From contig OX344765.1 in the NCBI GenBank assembly GCA_947034895.1, positions 25,115,001 to 25,179,000 on the forward strand: a DNA stretch of 64,000 nucleotides. Direction: 5' to 3'. The DNA is from Rhytidiadelphus loreus (lineage: Eukaryota > Streptophyta > Bryopsida > Hypnales > Hylocomiaceae). Every line of letters begins with the position of its first letter. Position 1 is the stretch's first letter. The translations under genes and the position numbers were made by a program. The notes beneath the pieces are model-generated. The model did not search any database. It had not been told where the DNA came from and was given only the letters and a program-made list of their open reading frames with translations. Positions 24,420-36,153 of this stretch are shown piece by piece.

Positions 24420-27400
24420 AAAGAAAATTAAACTTGTACAGCATTATTTCAAAAACACAGTTGCAAATCACAAGATACAGAATTACAACTAGCCTAGTAC
24501 CCAAAAGACCCAAAAGATCATTAAAAAAAATAGATAGATTAAGTATGCTCAACCCATATTTTGCGAGCCTCCCCTGAAGCAAGAATTAAAACAAAAAATG
24601 AGTATACAATTATACTGCCACAAATTGAAGTACAATTATACCATATGTTGCACCCATCCGGATTGCAACTAGATTCAAGTAATTACTGCAGGAAATCGAA
24701 TGTTCAAATCATCATGAAGTTGCCGGTCAAATGAAGATCAAAACATAATTCATGGCCAACGTACAGGTCTCAAACCCAAAATGTTTACGTACAATTGGCA
24801 AGGAACATATGACATCATGAATTGGAGACTGCAAATTAATATACAGTACTCAAACAAGCAACATTGATATTGTACCCATGGTACCCAGCTATTGGGGTCA
24901 GCAAAAAAATAATTCTAAATATGGATTTTGAATATTTTGTAATTTTTTATTTTAGTATGGACAACAAAAGAATATTGGAGAATATTGGAAAAAATATATT
25001 CTTAAGTTTTGGTAGATTAAATCATTTTGGGACAAAGAATTTGTAACCTACCTTCTGGAATACAAGAGTTCTTCACAAGAGTTCTCAAGAATTTCAGGAG
25101 TTGGCGTACATACTAAAAATATATATAGGTTGGTAGTTGTTGGTTAGCTAATTACAATTATATAGTTCATTCAATCATTGTAAACTTTCATAATTTTATC
25201 ATTAAATAAGGTTGGAAGTTGAAGAGGTACTAGGATAAGTTTCAACGGTGCTAGTAAGTGAGTCCAAAAATGCGAGCTTGTGAGCATTGAGCCTACAATA
25301 TACGAGATAGTATAGGTAACTATAATATAGATACCATACATTATATATGGTGTACATATCTTCAACACCTATAATATGGGTATTTATAACATATACACCC
25401 TATAATCATAGACGGTTTCTATAATATATACACCTATAACATAGGTGTATAGTATTCTAAGTTCATAGGCTCACACTCCTATGTTCACATAATAGCAACC
25501 CTAGCATAAGTTTATAAATGTAGGTAGGTACACCTAACATTGTCTATATAAGCATTTAAACATGGTTCCCTGTATTAAATTGTCAAAGTTTTTGTTGGGT
25601 CTTGTTGGGAGCTCGGTTGGGAGTCAAAAATAGATTCCAAATTCTTCTATCATGTATTTTCTTTGACTCAATATGAATAAACTATTAGTTTTCTAAATGC
25701 TAGAAATAGATTTACTCAAACTTAATCCTAGGGCTCTCATGAATAGAAGTTGTACATTTTAGGCACAAAACTACAAGGATCAAGTTTACACATAGGTGGC
25801 AATTACTTATGTTTATCTTATAGTTTATTAGTGTTAGGTATTGAAAATTCAACAAACAAGTCCCAAATTAAGAAGAAATTGATATTAAAAAGTCAATGCA
25901 ATCTACAAGGAATCAAGGAGAATTTTGGTAGTGGGTTGGACCATATTATATCTTTGTTGTAATATAAGTTATAGTATGTGCTAATTTAGATGATGACTTT
26001 CAACATGATTGGACTCATAGGACTCCATTTTGACACTAGAACACATCAATCTTTTCACTCACAATGCACTACTCTACATTGTTCTAAGAACTTTGATGAT
26101 TCACTTGTCAAAATGCAAATTGAATTTGGAATGGAAGAAAGATTTTACAACTTGGGTCCTATCCAAGTTAGATAAATACATTGAAAAAATCTCTAAACAA
26201 ATCTTTACAAATACGATTTAGACCAAAAAAATAATACTAATAGTTCTCCTTGAACATCATTGTTAACCGGTGCCTTTCATTGGGAAAATAACTAGTTTGA
26301 GCATTGCTAAAAAATTGTTACGTGCTTTCATTTTGATAGTGTAAATGCCAAATTCTATGTCACTAACAAGGAAATTGAAGCCTTCTAAACTGCCCAATTG
26401 TAGTGTTAGTGTCCTGAAAGACACAAGACAGACACATTAGAAGAAAAAAATATCAAAAAGATGTATGTCCAACCAAGGATACTCCTAGTGCTCCAACAAT
26501 CCAACTGTAGGAATGCAGCACGTCACCAATTCGCCATAAAACTAGTGCCAACAATGTCTCCAAGGAAACAACACTCAATTACCGTTTGAATGTCGTCAAA
26601 GAAACCAACAATGCTAAATCACCGAAGCCCTCGAACTATTGTCTCACGTAGCAGGATCCACTAGGTCTTTAGTGAAGGAAAACTTTAATTGCAAGGCACA
26701 CCTAATCTCATGAAAACTAAGGCAAATTTTGGTATGATGAAGATACTGGTTCTACGCAGAATCTACACATTTCCTTGCCGGCCAACCTTTACCGCACTTT
26801 TTCATGATTCTATGGCTTCCTTGTAAGGGAAATTCTCAAGCAAAAAGTATTTATGCTAGCCAAACATGCATACAACTAGCAGCAAATGCTTTCCTAACCT
26901 ATTTCTCTGGCAAGATTTCAAAAACTTGAGTGTGGAAAACACCTCTCATCTTCCACTAAACCAAGAACTAGACAATAACCTATTTTTGCAAGCTTAAAGT
27001 ACTCTGGAATAAGCTTTACTCAAATGTTGTGATTGGGAGGGGTTTTGCTATAATGTGATGACAAGATTCAAGGTGAATGGTGGACCACAAGCAGACTCTA
27101 CATTTGCTTTCATGGTCACTTTTAAAAGCCCTTGTTGATTGTTCAAAGCAAACGTTGAAAGCATCTTAGGACAAGTGTATAACACCTCCCCGTCATACAA
27201 AGGTTGTCCTTTGTTTACCACTTTCGAATTGCAAAAGAACTCCTTCAGTACCACCATGTGATGAACCCTTGGATTGTGTTGCCTGGCTCCCAGATCAACG
27301 GTTCATGGTACAAGGTGGTGAATGGATGAAACTTTTTTCCTCAAGTTTTTGCTTCCTCGCAACTTGATGAATAAGAAAAATGGCAATTGGATGTCCCCGC

Positions 27401-27600
27401 TTCTGTAGATTTTTGGACAAAATCTTTTCCAAGAGTTCATTTCTGCAATGTACTTTTAGTGGCTATATTGAAAAGATAGATTTATGGCGCAAATTAGCTT
27501 GTTCAATGAACATTGGTTATGTATGATAACCTATTCGTTGCTAGCACGGCTCAATGGTTATTTAATACATAGCCATTGCTTTCATGAAATTGTCATATTG
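24420..27600. other. AT-rich intergenic DNA
   Basis: No gene is recognisable. An 11-bp perfect hairpin (TATACACCTAT, 3-base loop, ATAGGTGTATA) lies at 25427-25451 among other CCTATAA/ATAGG words. From about 26.4 kb composition becomes more balanced, possibly the degraded upstream part of the copia remnant that follows. Confidence 0.45.
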
Positions 27601-27653
27601 TAGTCACTACTCACTATTTGAAATCCAAGGCTAATACCTAGGTTGCCGGAGGC

Positions 27654-27843
27654 ATTGGGTATGTTCTTGGACGAGGTAGGTATTGCTTTAGGGTTGGTTA
27701 TGGCAACCACCCCCTACTCCATGGTCTGTATTTGCCCAATGTAATGAAATTAATCTGGAGTTTAGTTTCAAAACCGGCTTGTCTTTGAAAGTGGAGGATT
27801 GTAGCCTCTACAGATGCAAAGTTGAAGGAAAGTGACTCTTGAG
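27654..27843 (+). pseudogene. Ty1/copia pol remnant (gag-pre-integrase segment)
   Basis: Reading from 27654, one frame gives VLGRGRYCFRVGYG, then HPLLHGLYLPNVMK and SLVS. After a frameshift near 27775 another frame continues GLSLKVEDCSLYRCKVEGK. This order (G-x-G, LH-x-x-LY-x-P, L-x-S-L-V-S, K-V-x-x-x-D-x-x-L/I-Y) matches the segment between protease and integrase of copia polyproteins. The protease active site, the integrase and LTRs were not found, so only a decayed fragment is claimed. Confidence 0.45.
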
Positions 27844-29304
27844 ATTTTGATAAGGAGGAGATGCAACGAGTGCCTTTGAGAAAAAAACCCGGTTCCGCTT
27901 CTACAAAGAGGACGCAAGGTAGAACAACCCATTGTTGTTAGTCAGCAAAAATGCACTTGGGGAAGGGACATGTCAGCATGAGGTTTAGCATGGGGCTACC
28001 CGAATTTCGTCCCAACAACAAACTTTGGAAAACCACAGAAAATTCATTTCTTGTCGGAATGTCTTCATTCTACTTGCAAATGCTTCCTCTCCAACTTTCC
28101 AATCTCTAAAACACATGTGAGTTCACAAATAACTTCTCCAAGGTACATAAATTAGATAGCAAATCTGGGGTGCAGTAATAGCCTCTGTTCTCCCTCAATT
28201 TACAGCTCAGTCTGCCCAAACTTCCCTCGTGAGTGCTGGCAAGGATTGTACTGTAAAAGTTATATCTCGTTTGTATCATTTTTAACAAATCCATCATCCC
28301 CATGTCACGAATTAAAATCCTTCCTCGATGATTACCAAATCGTGGCAAATGGGACGAACGCCTTCAACGCAGTTTGCAGCCTCCTACGTAACGTACTGTA
28401 CTGTGGCCCTGTATCCCAATTTTCCACCTGATACAGTACCATGACTGTCATATACAGAGAGCTAAAAATAAATTCAGACTGTATGGGCATTCAAGTACTG
28501 TATTTGCGACAGCAAAATCCCCTCTCATTTGTGCCAAAAACAAAATTAACAATTAAAATAAAATAAAAAATTGGCTGACAGAACACACAATCATTCAAAC
28601 TTGTAAATAAGTTTAGTTAAGCTCTCCACGCCTTCAGGAGCTTCAAGCATGCTATGTAAGTTAAGCCCATGAAGCCCATGCAGTCCATGCACTGGCCATT
28701 TCCTGACCACCCAAATACTGGCAATGCCATCGAACAAGCTTACGTTATATTTAAGTTACTGATGAAGCAGTTTTTGTGGCTGAGATCAGGAGGTCAACTC
28801 TCTCGATGGCAAACATTTAACAATTACGTTAAGTTCGGTTCACTCGAGAGCCAACAGTGGCATCAGAAATCGTTAAAATGATCAGAAAAAACAACAGAAA
28901 AAACGGGAGGAACATGATTTGTTTAAACATAAATAGCTCCATCATGCTCCGTAATAATAAATCTCCATCATGTAAAAGCCGGTATTTAGGGGTTTTGTAA
29001 TTATTCAATAAATCTCCATCATGTAAAAGCTGGTATTTAGGGGTTTTGTAATTATTTAGGGCCTGCTTCCATGTCACTCGGGGTCAGTCCCATGATTCAA
29101 TATTAACCCGGGAATGACATCATGGAAATCAGGGACGGAAATCATCGTTTTGGGTACCCTGTGAATCATTTAGCTTGAACTGGAAAAATCCCAAGGAGGT
29201 TAGAAGTAGTGTGAAAGATCTCCTTGTTTCACACAAAATTATGAGGATGAATACATGTGCATTTCTGTCTTACATAGAAGGATTGTCTATCATACATAGG
29301 ACAC
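27844..29304. other. Intergenic DNA with a 51-bp tandem duplication
   Basis: No gene is visible. At 28956-29057 a 51-bp unit (start AATAAATCTCCATCATGTAA) is present twice with almost no difference. Confidence 0.6.
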
Positions 29305-29308
29305 TTAA

Positions 29309-30268
29309 CCCCTCATGGTCCCAGGCCTTTTTGGATTTAAAAACATCATAGCTTTTGAAGTTCTATAAATCTAAATGTCACTAAGTCATACAGATCTTAA
29401 CCGTACAATCTTGTAGTGCACATGTTGAAGATGTCATGGATAAAATTTGAAGTCATTTGACCATGTAGATTGAAAGATTATAATGTTTTAGTGTTGTAAA
29501 AGGATTCTGAAATTTGTCTAAAAACACATTTGGAGGTGAAATTTGAATTCTAAACCTTCTCAAATGGAAAAACTTTAAACTACAAAGTTCTTGAAAATCA
29601 GCATACAAATACATTGGTGAAAGAAAACATCATTCAATTGACTCATTGTGTCTACAAAATGGCTTTGAAATGTCAAGAAAAGTTGCCAAAAATTACACCC
29701 AAGGCTGAACCTCCTCCTCCTAAAATGCCTCTCAGTCACTCATTAATTCTTGGATTGATATGAAATTTTATTGACACAAACTAAACTAGTATGTGCAACT
29801 TTTCCAAAAAGAATTATTGAAAACGGCCATTGTATGAAGAAGAAATTGGCCGCCAAAGTTCACTATAATGAAAAACTATTAAGGTTTTGAACTTCGAATT
29901 GCTCCCAAACATTCAAAACAACCTAGATTGATATGAAAATTTTACCACAAGAACTAGACTTCAAGGGGAACATAATCCGACAAATTTTATTGAAAAAACA
30001 CACTGTATGAAGGAGACACAAGCCCCCAAAGTTGCAGCTGTCAAGTGTAGTTTTGTGAACTCAAATTATACTTGTGAACTTCGATTGGATTTCAAGAAAC
30101 TAATTCATTTTGAATTGATCTGAAAATTTTACCACATAAACTAGAAAAGTATGCACAACTTCTCCAACAAGTTTGATTGAATTTGGACATTAGATGCAAA
30201 AGTTACATTACTTTGAATTGGACTCAAACTATGTGAGGCTGCTTTTGAGCCCCTTGGGCATTGAGGGG
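29309..30268. mobile_element. TTAA-flanked MITE-like element with internal repeats, E6 (960 bp)
   Basis: TTAA at 29305-29308 and 30269-30272. The left end is CCCCTCATGGTCCC and the right end on the opposite strand is CCCCTCAATGCCCAAGG. The right tip matches the neighbouring piggyBac TIR (CCCCTCAACGCCCC) at 12 of the first 13 bases. The right two-thirds is built of three diverged direct repeats of about 170-190 bp, each opening ATTGATATGAAAATTTTA-like (near 29754, 29925 and 30115). Non-coding. It ends 355 bp before the piggyBac element begins. Confidence 0.78.
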
Positions 30269-31455
30269 TTAAGGTAACTCAACCTATGACAGACCAAATT
30301 TGGAGCAGCTTAATGCAGGCCAAAAAGTTCTTGTGAAATACATTTCACAAGACACATGTAGAATCTGAAGAAATTATGGGCTTGCATTAGGTTGCTCCAA
30401 TTATAAGCTAAGTTACCTTACTTAAGTCTGTGCACAACAATAGTATAAAGTTAATATGCAAGCTAAGTATTGCATGTCTGTTACACAAAAAATTGGAAAT
30501 TTGCAATGTGTATGAGAGTGGGTAGGGTTCTATTTTTTGCAACTTGGAATGGATATTTCAAAAATTTTAAGTTTTGAATACAACATCAATATGGAAATTT
30601 CCACTTTTGTTGTTGTTCTTTAACCCCTCAACGCCCCACTCTGTTTTGTGGTTTGGGGATGCTACCAGGGCAATGGCACTTCCGCAGTGGGGTGTGGGCA
30701 AGGGAAAACTGTGCTGAAGATTCTACCGTTGAATTACAATCCTAACTCCATCCTCTATCAAACGAAAGAATTTTTTTTGCATTCTACCGTTGCGATGTGG
30801 AAATTATAATGATTGAAGTGGCCGAAGTTGCTCAGTTGCGGTGCCCTTCTAGGGTAGTCCGAGCAACTCTGCAAGATGTACTGGATGGTACATTGAACAT
30901 TTGGTTGCAAAATTTTACTTACAAGTAGGTCACTTGCATTGCCATGCCTATGCAAATTTTCAAGAACATTACTACTGCGACGACAAAGTATAAGACATCG
31001 GACTTCACGGTGCTCACAAGCGACGTCCAGAAGCCACCGGTTGTAGGCGGGTGCGTTCGTACTCAGTTACATACACGTCACAGGTTACATGTTTGCGCGG
31101 GTGTTTCAACTCCCAACTACTTCACGTTCCCATGACATGGGCATGTTAGTTGTTCAGTTCAAAACCTATGTGACACAAACTTCAAAAGTGGCTGCTCTCT
31201 TACTCAAGCGACACTGTCGACTGTAACCCCGTCACACACAGTGGTCGACAACATCATGGATCGATGAACAAGTTCATAGAATAGAAAATTTCAAATTCAT
31301 ATAACGTGCCGGTACAGAAGTTCAATAACACCCTAAGTGCATGACTACGTAGCTCTTGTACCTACAGAATCGCTCTACGTACAATAACATCAGACATGGG
31401 TACTGAAAACCTGTAGTGCTGCTAGACTACGATCTAACAAAAAGGCAGATCTAGG

Positions 31456-31725
31456 GTGCATTGCACATTCTACAAAGATAATAATGCACGGTCTAGCCAT
31501 GCTTCAGAGGTCCAAACGATGAAGGACCTAGTGTCGGGCATCGAGCAGAATGCACAACAGTGGCTTTCTGATGTCTACGGCGTCCTGAAGCTGACCGGCT
31601 GGTACTCCCTGGAGACCGACCGAATTCCGTTGCGACCAGCCAAGCTACATACCAGAAGGTCCACAACCACAGTTAGTGATGTGCCAAACGCATTGCCCAC
31701 TTACGCGACTTATGCACAAGCCTAA
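31456..31725 (+). CDS. Unrecognised open frame inside the piggyBac element
   Basis: A plus-strand frame of 89 codons. From the methionine at 31519 the codons are GC-ending and protein-like (MKDLVSGIEQNAQQW, then LTGWYSLETDRIPL), unlike the AT-rich surroundings. Its 3' end overlaps the tail of the minus-strand transposase. I do not recognise the protein. It could be a captured exon fragment or a chance frame in the transposon's 3' region. Confidence 0.25.
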   Translation: MHCTFYKDNNARSSHASEVQTMKDLVSGIEQNAQQWLSDVYGVLKLTGWYSLETDRIPLRPAKLHTRRSTTTVSDVPNALPTYATYAQA

Positions 31726-34700
31726 AACACGGCTCATCACACATGAACACATCTCCACATTCCCTACAAATTCTACGTTGCTTGGTTTTGCAAACAACAC
31801 ATTGGCGTGGCCAACATCCCTTGTATCTCACGCTACTGTGAGTCTTGTTGGGGTTGCGATGACTCTTAGAGCATGTACGTGGCAGTGGCCACACTGGCTC
31901 TATAAGTGCTATAGCCAGAGCATAGTGATAAGCTTTCCGCCCCAGTACACGCCCTTGCTGTGTCACCATTTGCTTATAGTATAGGACCCAAGCATTCTGT
32001 AGGGATGAGTCCAACACAAAGAACCACAATTTGTGCCACCACTTCCTCGTCCAAAATTGAACACTATAATCTCGACGCATTTGGTCTATCACGTCCACTC
32101 CTCTCATATAATTCTGGTATTCCTCTTGTTGCGGAGTCGTTGGCACAGCTTTACGAGTGCCACTTATCCAACGCTGGGCATACACTCCCTCACGAATTGG
32201 AGATTGGGAGGTGCTCAAAAACGTGACAAGCTTGGAGTCATACCAAGTCGTTGCTGCCATACGTTGAGAAGCATGCATTTGCCAAAACAACGTTCCCCTC
32301 TCATGTTCACCACGTTTGAAACCTAATAAGAGGGAAGGTACCCCAATTCGACCTCCATTGACTGTGCCAGTTGCCCAAATTCCCCTTTCCAGCAACTCAT
32401 CAAACAACTCTGGAGAGGTAAAAAAATTATCTACCACTACACAGTGCCCTTTATTTGACATACCCTGTACTAGCTGATTCACTACACGATGACCTTGACC
32501 ATGATCAGCAATGCCATTGCTCCCTAGGTATACTTGGAGGTTATAAATATATCGGCTGGGATTAGAGACCAGACACCACACTTTCAGACCATACCTAGTA
32601 GGCTTCGCTTTTATGTACTGACGGATGGGACTGAAGTGTCCTCTGTAGGCCACCATGATTTCGTCTACAGTCACGAATTTCTCTGGGTTCCATAAATTGC
32701 GAGACTGATCTATAAAGCTCTCTATGACCCAACGGACCTTACCGATTTTATCATATTGCGAAGATTCCTTATCAGTTTCAAAGGTGAGGTTATCAACACA
32801 ATGAAGGCAGCGAAGAATGCACTCAAAACGATCACGCGTCATCACACGGGAAATCACCTCACAGTGCCAAAACGATTCTTTTCTCCAGTAGTCTCTAATG
32901 GTAGGTGTCACTTTCATACCCATCAAAATTACTATCCCTAGCTACGCTCTAAATTCAATTGGGGAGAGATCAGTCCACTTGGGGCCACCATTAAAGTACT
33001 GCGACGGGTACTCTGTGACTTGCTGATGGGCGTATCGGTTGGTTTCCTGGACCATGCGACATACAACAGCTTCGGTCCAGAAGAGGTCAAAAAAATATCG
33101 AACTGTCTCTTGTCGTCGAAGGCACCGTTGAGTTGGTCCAGGTGCAGGGCCAGTAAACTTCTGCCGATTCCCTAAAAGTGTAGATGCATGCTGGCCCCAG
33201 AACTTGTCATCATATCTTTCCCTTACACTACCAACTAGTTGGGGACTCCTGCATTCACTCTCCCTAAATTCAGCATACCGATCCGTATCCAAGCCCTCGG
33301 CATCCGACAACCTAGTGGACCTATCATCAAACAACTCCCAGTCGGAATTCTCATCGTTAGAAAGGTTACTTGCATAATCTTTGAACTCCACCATCTAATC
33401 AGGATCGTCTGAGTCCTCCGTCCATCCATCATATCGACATAAAGGAGTTGCGGTCCCTACCACAGGAGATCGCCGGCATGGGTGTTCAATACGTGGTGTG
33501 TTGTATAAGACCTCCGGAGGATATTCGATTGACCCTGAACGTGGAGATACAGAGTCCTCAGAAGCTCCCTACTGCGGGCAAGGGCAAATGCTGCCATCAT
33601 GGGGTTCAGAGGTAACTACTCCCATTGGACTAGAGGGACCTGGTCGAGTGAATGGTGGCAGCCTTTCTTGTCTCCAGTCCATCGTTTGGCAGTCGTTGAT
33701 GGCAACTTTACGCCACCCAATACCTCCTCCAAAATCAATGCCATACCAAAACACATCATCTTCCCACCACCCTTGCTGCACATCGCCAAAAAATGTTTGC
33801 AATCCACCCCATTGAGACGAGTTGAATCCAAGGACATGAAGCGGCACCCACACATGCTCTGGCAGTGCTTGTCCATTTGGCCCATTTGGAATTCCAGGTA
33901 CGCAAGGAATGAGCGGCCGGACATTGGCACCCTCTGATTGCTGGCGCTCGTGAATGGTGTGAGATTCCAGAGATGCTGATGTTGGTACCATGGGTGGTGT
34001 GTTCTCCATATTAGCCAAGTTGACAACTTCATTCACCCAGTTCTGGACCCTCACAGCATTAGTAAAAGCATCGCTTAAGTTGCATGCAACAGTCCCTCCA
34101 CGACGTCCATCTATGGCATCTTGCGGTGTTGGCGAAAGAATGTTTGTTCTGACTTCATGGCCCTGCATCCTAACCATGGGTGAAGATGCCACATGAATTC
34201 GGGGGCGCTGCTTAGGAGGTGCGATGAGTCGACTTGGAGATTTAGTAGCATTGGCCAATGGAGATGTTTGCGTTGTAGGTGAGCGCACTCCCCGAAGAGT
34301 ACCACGTCTCCGCAGCCTTGGAGGAGTGAATTCAGCAGCTACGATCGGGGGCGCCACCCAACCAATTGGAGGAATGTCGCCTGCAGTGCCCCGTGTCCGT
34401 CTTGTAGCTCGCCCTGTCCCTCGTCCTCTTCCACGCGCTTCAGTAAGTGATGGTCTTCCCTGGCCCGTACCTGCACTCCTGTCAAGCGATGTCCCCTGCA
34501 ACACAGTTGGACCCCACAGACAAAGTATGTAAGTACTGAGGTTGGAGTGCTAAGTGTGCACCTACACGTAAATTTATAATCTCCAAAACAATTTTTTATA
34601 CATTGACTTCAATGTTGCTATCCACATTCTCTCGCAAGCATTGCAGTTGTGTTCTCTATTGACTGGAGGTAAGTGCAAATCATTAGCTTCGGGTGCACAC

Positions 34701-35121
34701 CTTGGGGGCCTTCTGGATCAATGCAAGGATTATGTTGGGAAATTGGACATGTTTGGATGTCTTCTGCTGCATAATTTATCCAAATGATGTTCGGTATTAT
34801 GATGTAGAAAGGAGTTCAGTGATACAAAGTTTGCATATAAAAATGAAAATGACATAGAGGTCTTACCTGCGTTCTCTGTTGAGGATGTCTTGGGCTCATC
34901 AGTGTTGTGGACCCCAGTGTGACGCTTGTAGGGATGACTCCCCTGCAGACGTTGCCCTCGCCAAGTTCTGTGCGGTCTTCCCCTCCCGGATTTGCTTGCC
35001 TTTGCGAATTGCGGTCCTTGGCCGCTTGAAGCTCTCGAGCAATTCTCCCGCGCACTACTGCAGGCCGTTGCCTCAAGCGGACACTCGCTTGAACGCGTGC
35101 AGCCCCCTTCATTTGGCTCAT
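31673..35121 (-). pseudogene. piggyBac transposase with N-terminal extension, broken by three TAG codons
   Basis: Exon 1 is 35121-34867 (85 codons, GTAAGA donor). Exon 2 starts at 34495 after a TTGCAG acceptor and stays in one frame to the stop at 31673-31675, interrupted only by TAG at 33571-33569, 33397-33395 and 32944-32942. The piggyBac core begins near 33.4 kb with an acidic stretch (WTEDSDDPD, then NDENSDWELFDD), then RYFFDLFWTEAVV and ETNRYAHQQ. The catalytic aspartates are in VTVDEIMVAYRG, VVVDNFFTSPELF and MRGVDVIDQM; the first two are 78 residues apart, as in the Trichoplusia enzyme. The C-terminus has a cysteine-rich finger (CVVC, CREC, then MC and PC). Ahead of the core are about 450 residues not typical of the family: basic, RGRGRG-containing, then Trp/Gly-rich (GWWEDDVFWYGIDF). 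The enzyme would excise and insert at TTAA. As read it would not yield a full protein unless the TAGs are spliced out or read through. Confidence 0.85.
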
Positions 35122-36153
35122 CTTGCCAAACAGGCCACTGCTTCTCTCGGAGGAATGAATCAACTTTGACTGGAATACCACCTTTTTCTCCCTCTACTAC
35201 ACGACCCGTCTAACCTACAAAGCGAGCAATGTGTCGCCTGCAAAGGTAGCGCCAATTCCTTGTGCTCGGATTCTCTGGCCAATAGTGCTTATCTCGGGGA
35301 CTTGCCAAAGACAAGAGAAACGACTCGTCCAGGCAATTCACGCAACTCTGGGCCGCCTTCACCCCAACACCTTTCCCCAAAGCCCAGAAGTAAATTGTAT
35401 CCTAATTGCACGCACCTCTCCAATAGTTGCCCTGCCTTTATTGAGCGCCGTTGTCATCGCCTTGTGGTTGAGCTCTGGTTTTCCTTGCCCCCTTCTTGTA
35501 GAACCACAACCAAAAATCGGAGTGGGGAACGCACAACCACTGCAATGTACCTTCAAAACAGAATCGCTTTCCCTCCCCCCACCGCAACGCCTGGTGATGA
35601 TGGTTTCCAACGAAGTGGAGCCCCTCAATCCCAGAGTTGTCGCACCACATTGCGCCGTGCAAATCCTTGACAACTGCGAAGTCTCCATTTGCACTGCCCT
35701 GTCTCCCTCTCCACTTGCCCACGAATTCCCCTCAACTAACAAGAATGATAGCGCTACAACCTTCTCGTACAGTCGCCTTCCCTGTTGCATCGGATTCTGC
35801 GCCCAAAGTGTGCTCCCTGTGGCCTCGGATTCCCTCCATGACACCATAGCCACGCTCCAGACCAGCATTCCGACGTGTCCAGAGCAATGGCCTCTCACCG
35901 GCTGCAAGCGGTTGCATCTAAGAACGAAACCCTAATACCGCGCAGGCCAATCATGCCCCTGTCCCGAAATTGTTACATTCTCGGCGATTCTTGCGCTCAA
36001 ATTGATTCCGGAAGTACTTCCCTCATTGCATTAGATGACGCGAATGCACTTCTCTTTGGTGGTTTCTGCATTTCTCGATGATCTGCCCCCGCAGCTGTTG
36101 TTCGAAAGAGTGGCAAAGGCATTTTTTGCGCTGCTGGGGCGTTGAGGGGTTAA

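Larger units (their letters stand above)
30624..36149 (-). mobile_element. piggyBac-like DNA transposon, full length (5,526 bp)
   Basis: The element is bounded by TTAA at 30620-30623 and 36150-36153. Its terminal inverted repeats, CCCCTCAACGCCCCA at 30624-30638 and its exact complement at 36135-36149, are perfect over 15 bp. TTAA duplication, CCC-starting ends and a DDD transposase inside define the piggyBac superfamily. The transposase frame runs on the minus strand from about 35121 to 31673. The element has clearly higher GC than its surroundings. About 950 bp between the transposase 5' end and the right TIR is C-rich on the plus strand and carries overlapping open frames in several frames, none recognised; it probably holds the promoter and leader. 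Intact ends suggest insertion not long ago, but the coding frame contains three stop codons. Confidence 0.93.

Noticed and set aside
33616..34032. 138-codon frame antiparallel or offset to the transposase extension
   Set aside because: It is an alternate frame of the same strand region; the 34495-33572 frame is preferred because it is phase-continuous with the transposase core.
35231..35935. 234-codon plus-strand and 182-codon minus-strand frames in the right part of the piggyBac element
   Set aside because: They overlap extensively on opposite strands in a region of balanced GC where stops are rare. Neither shows family similarity.
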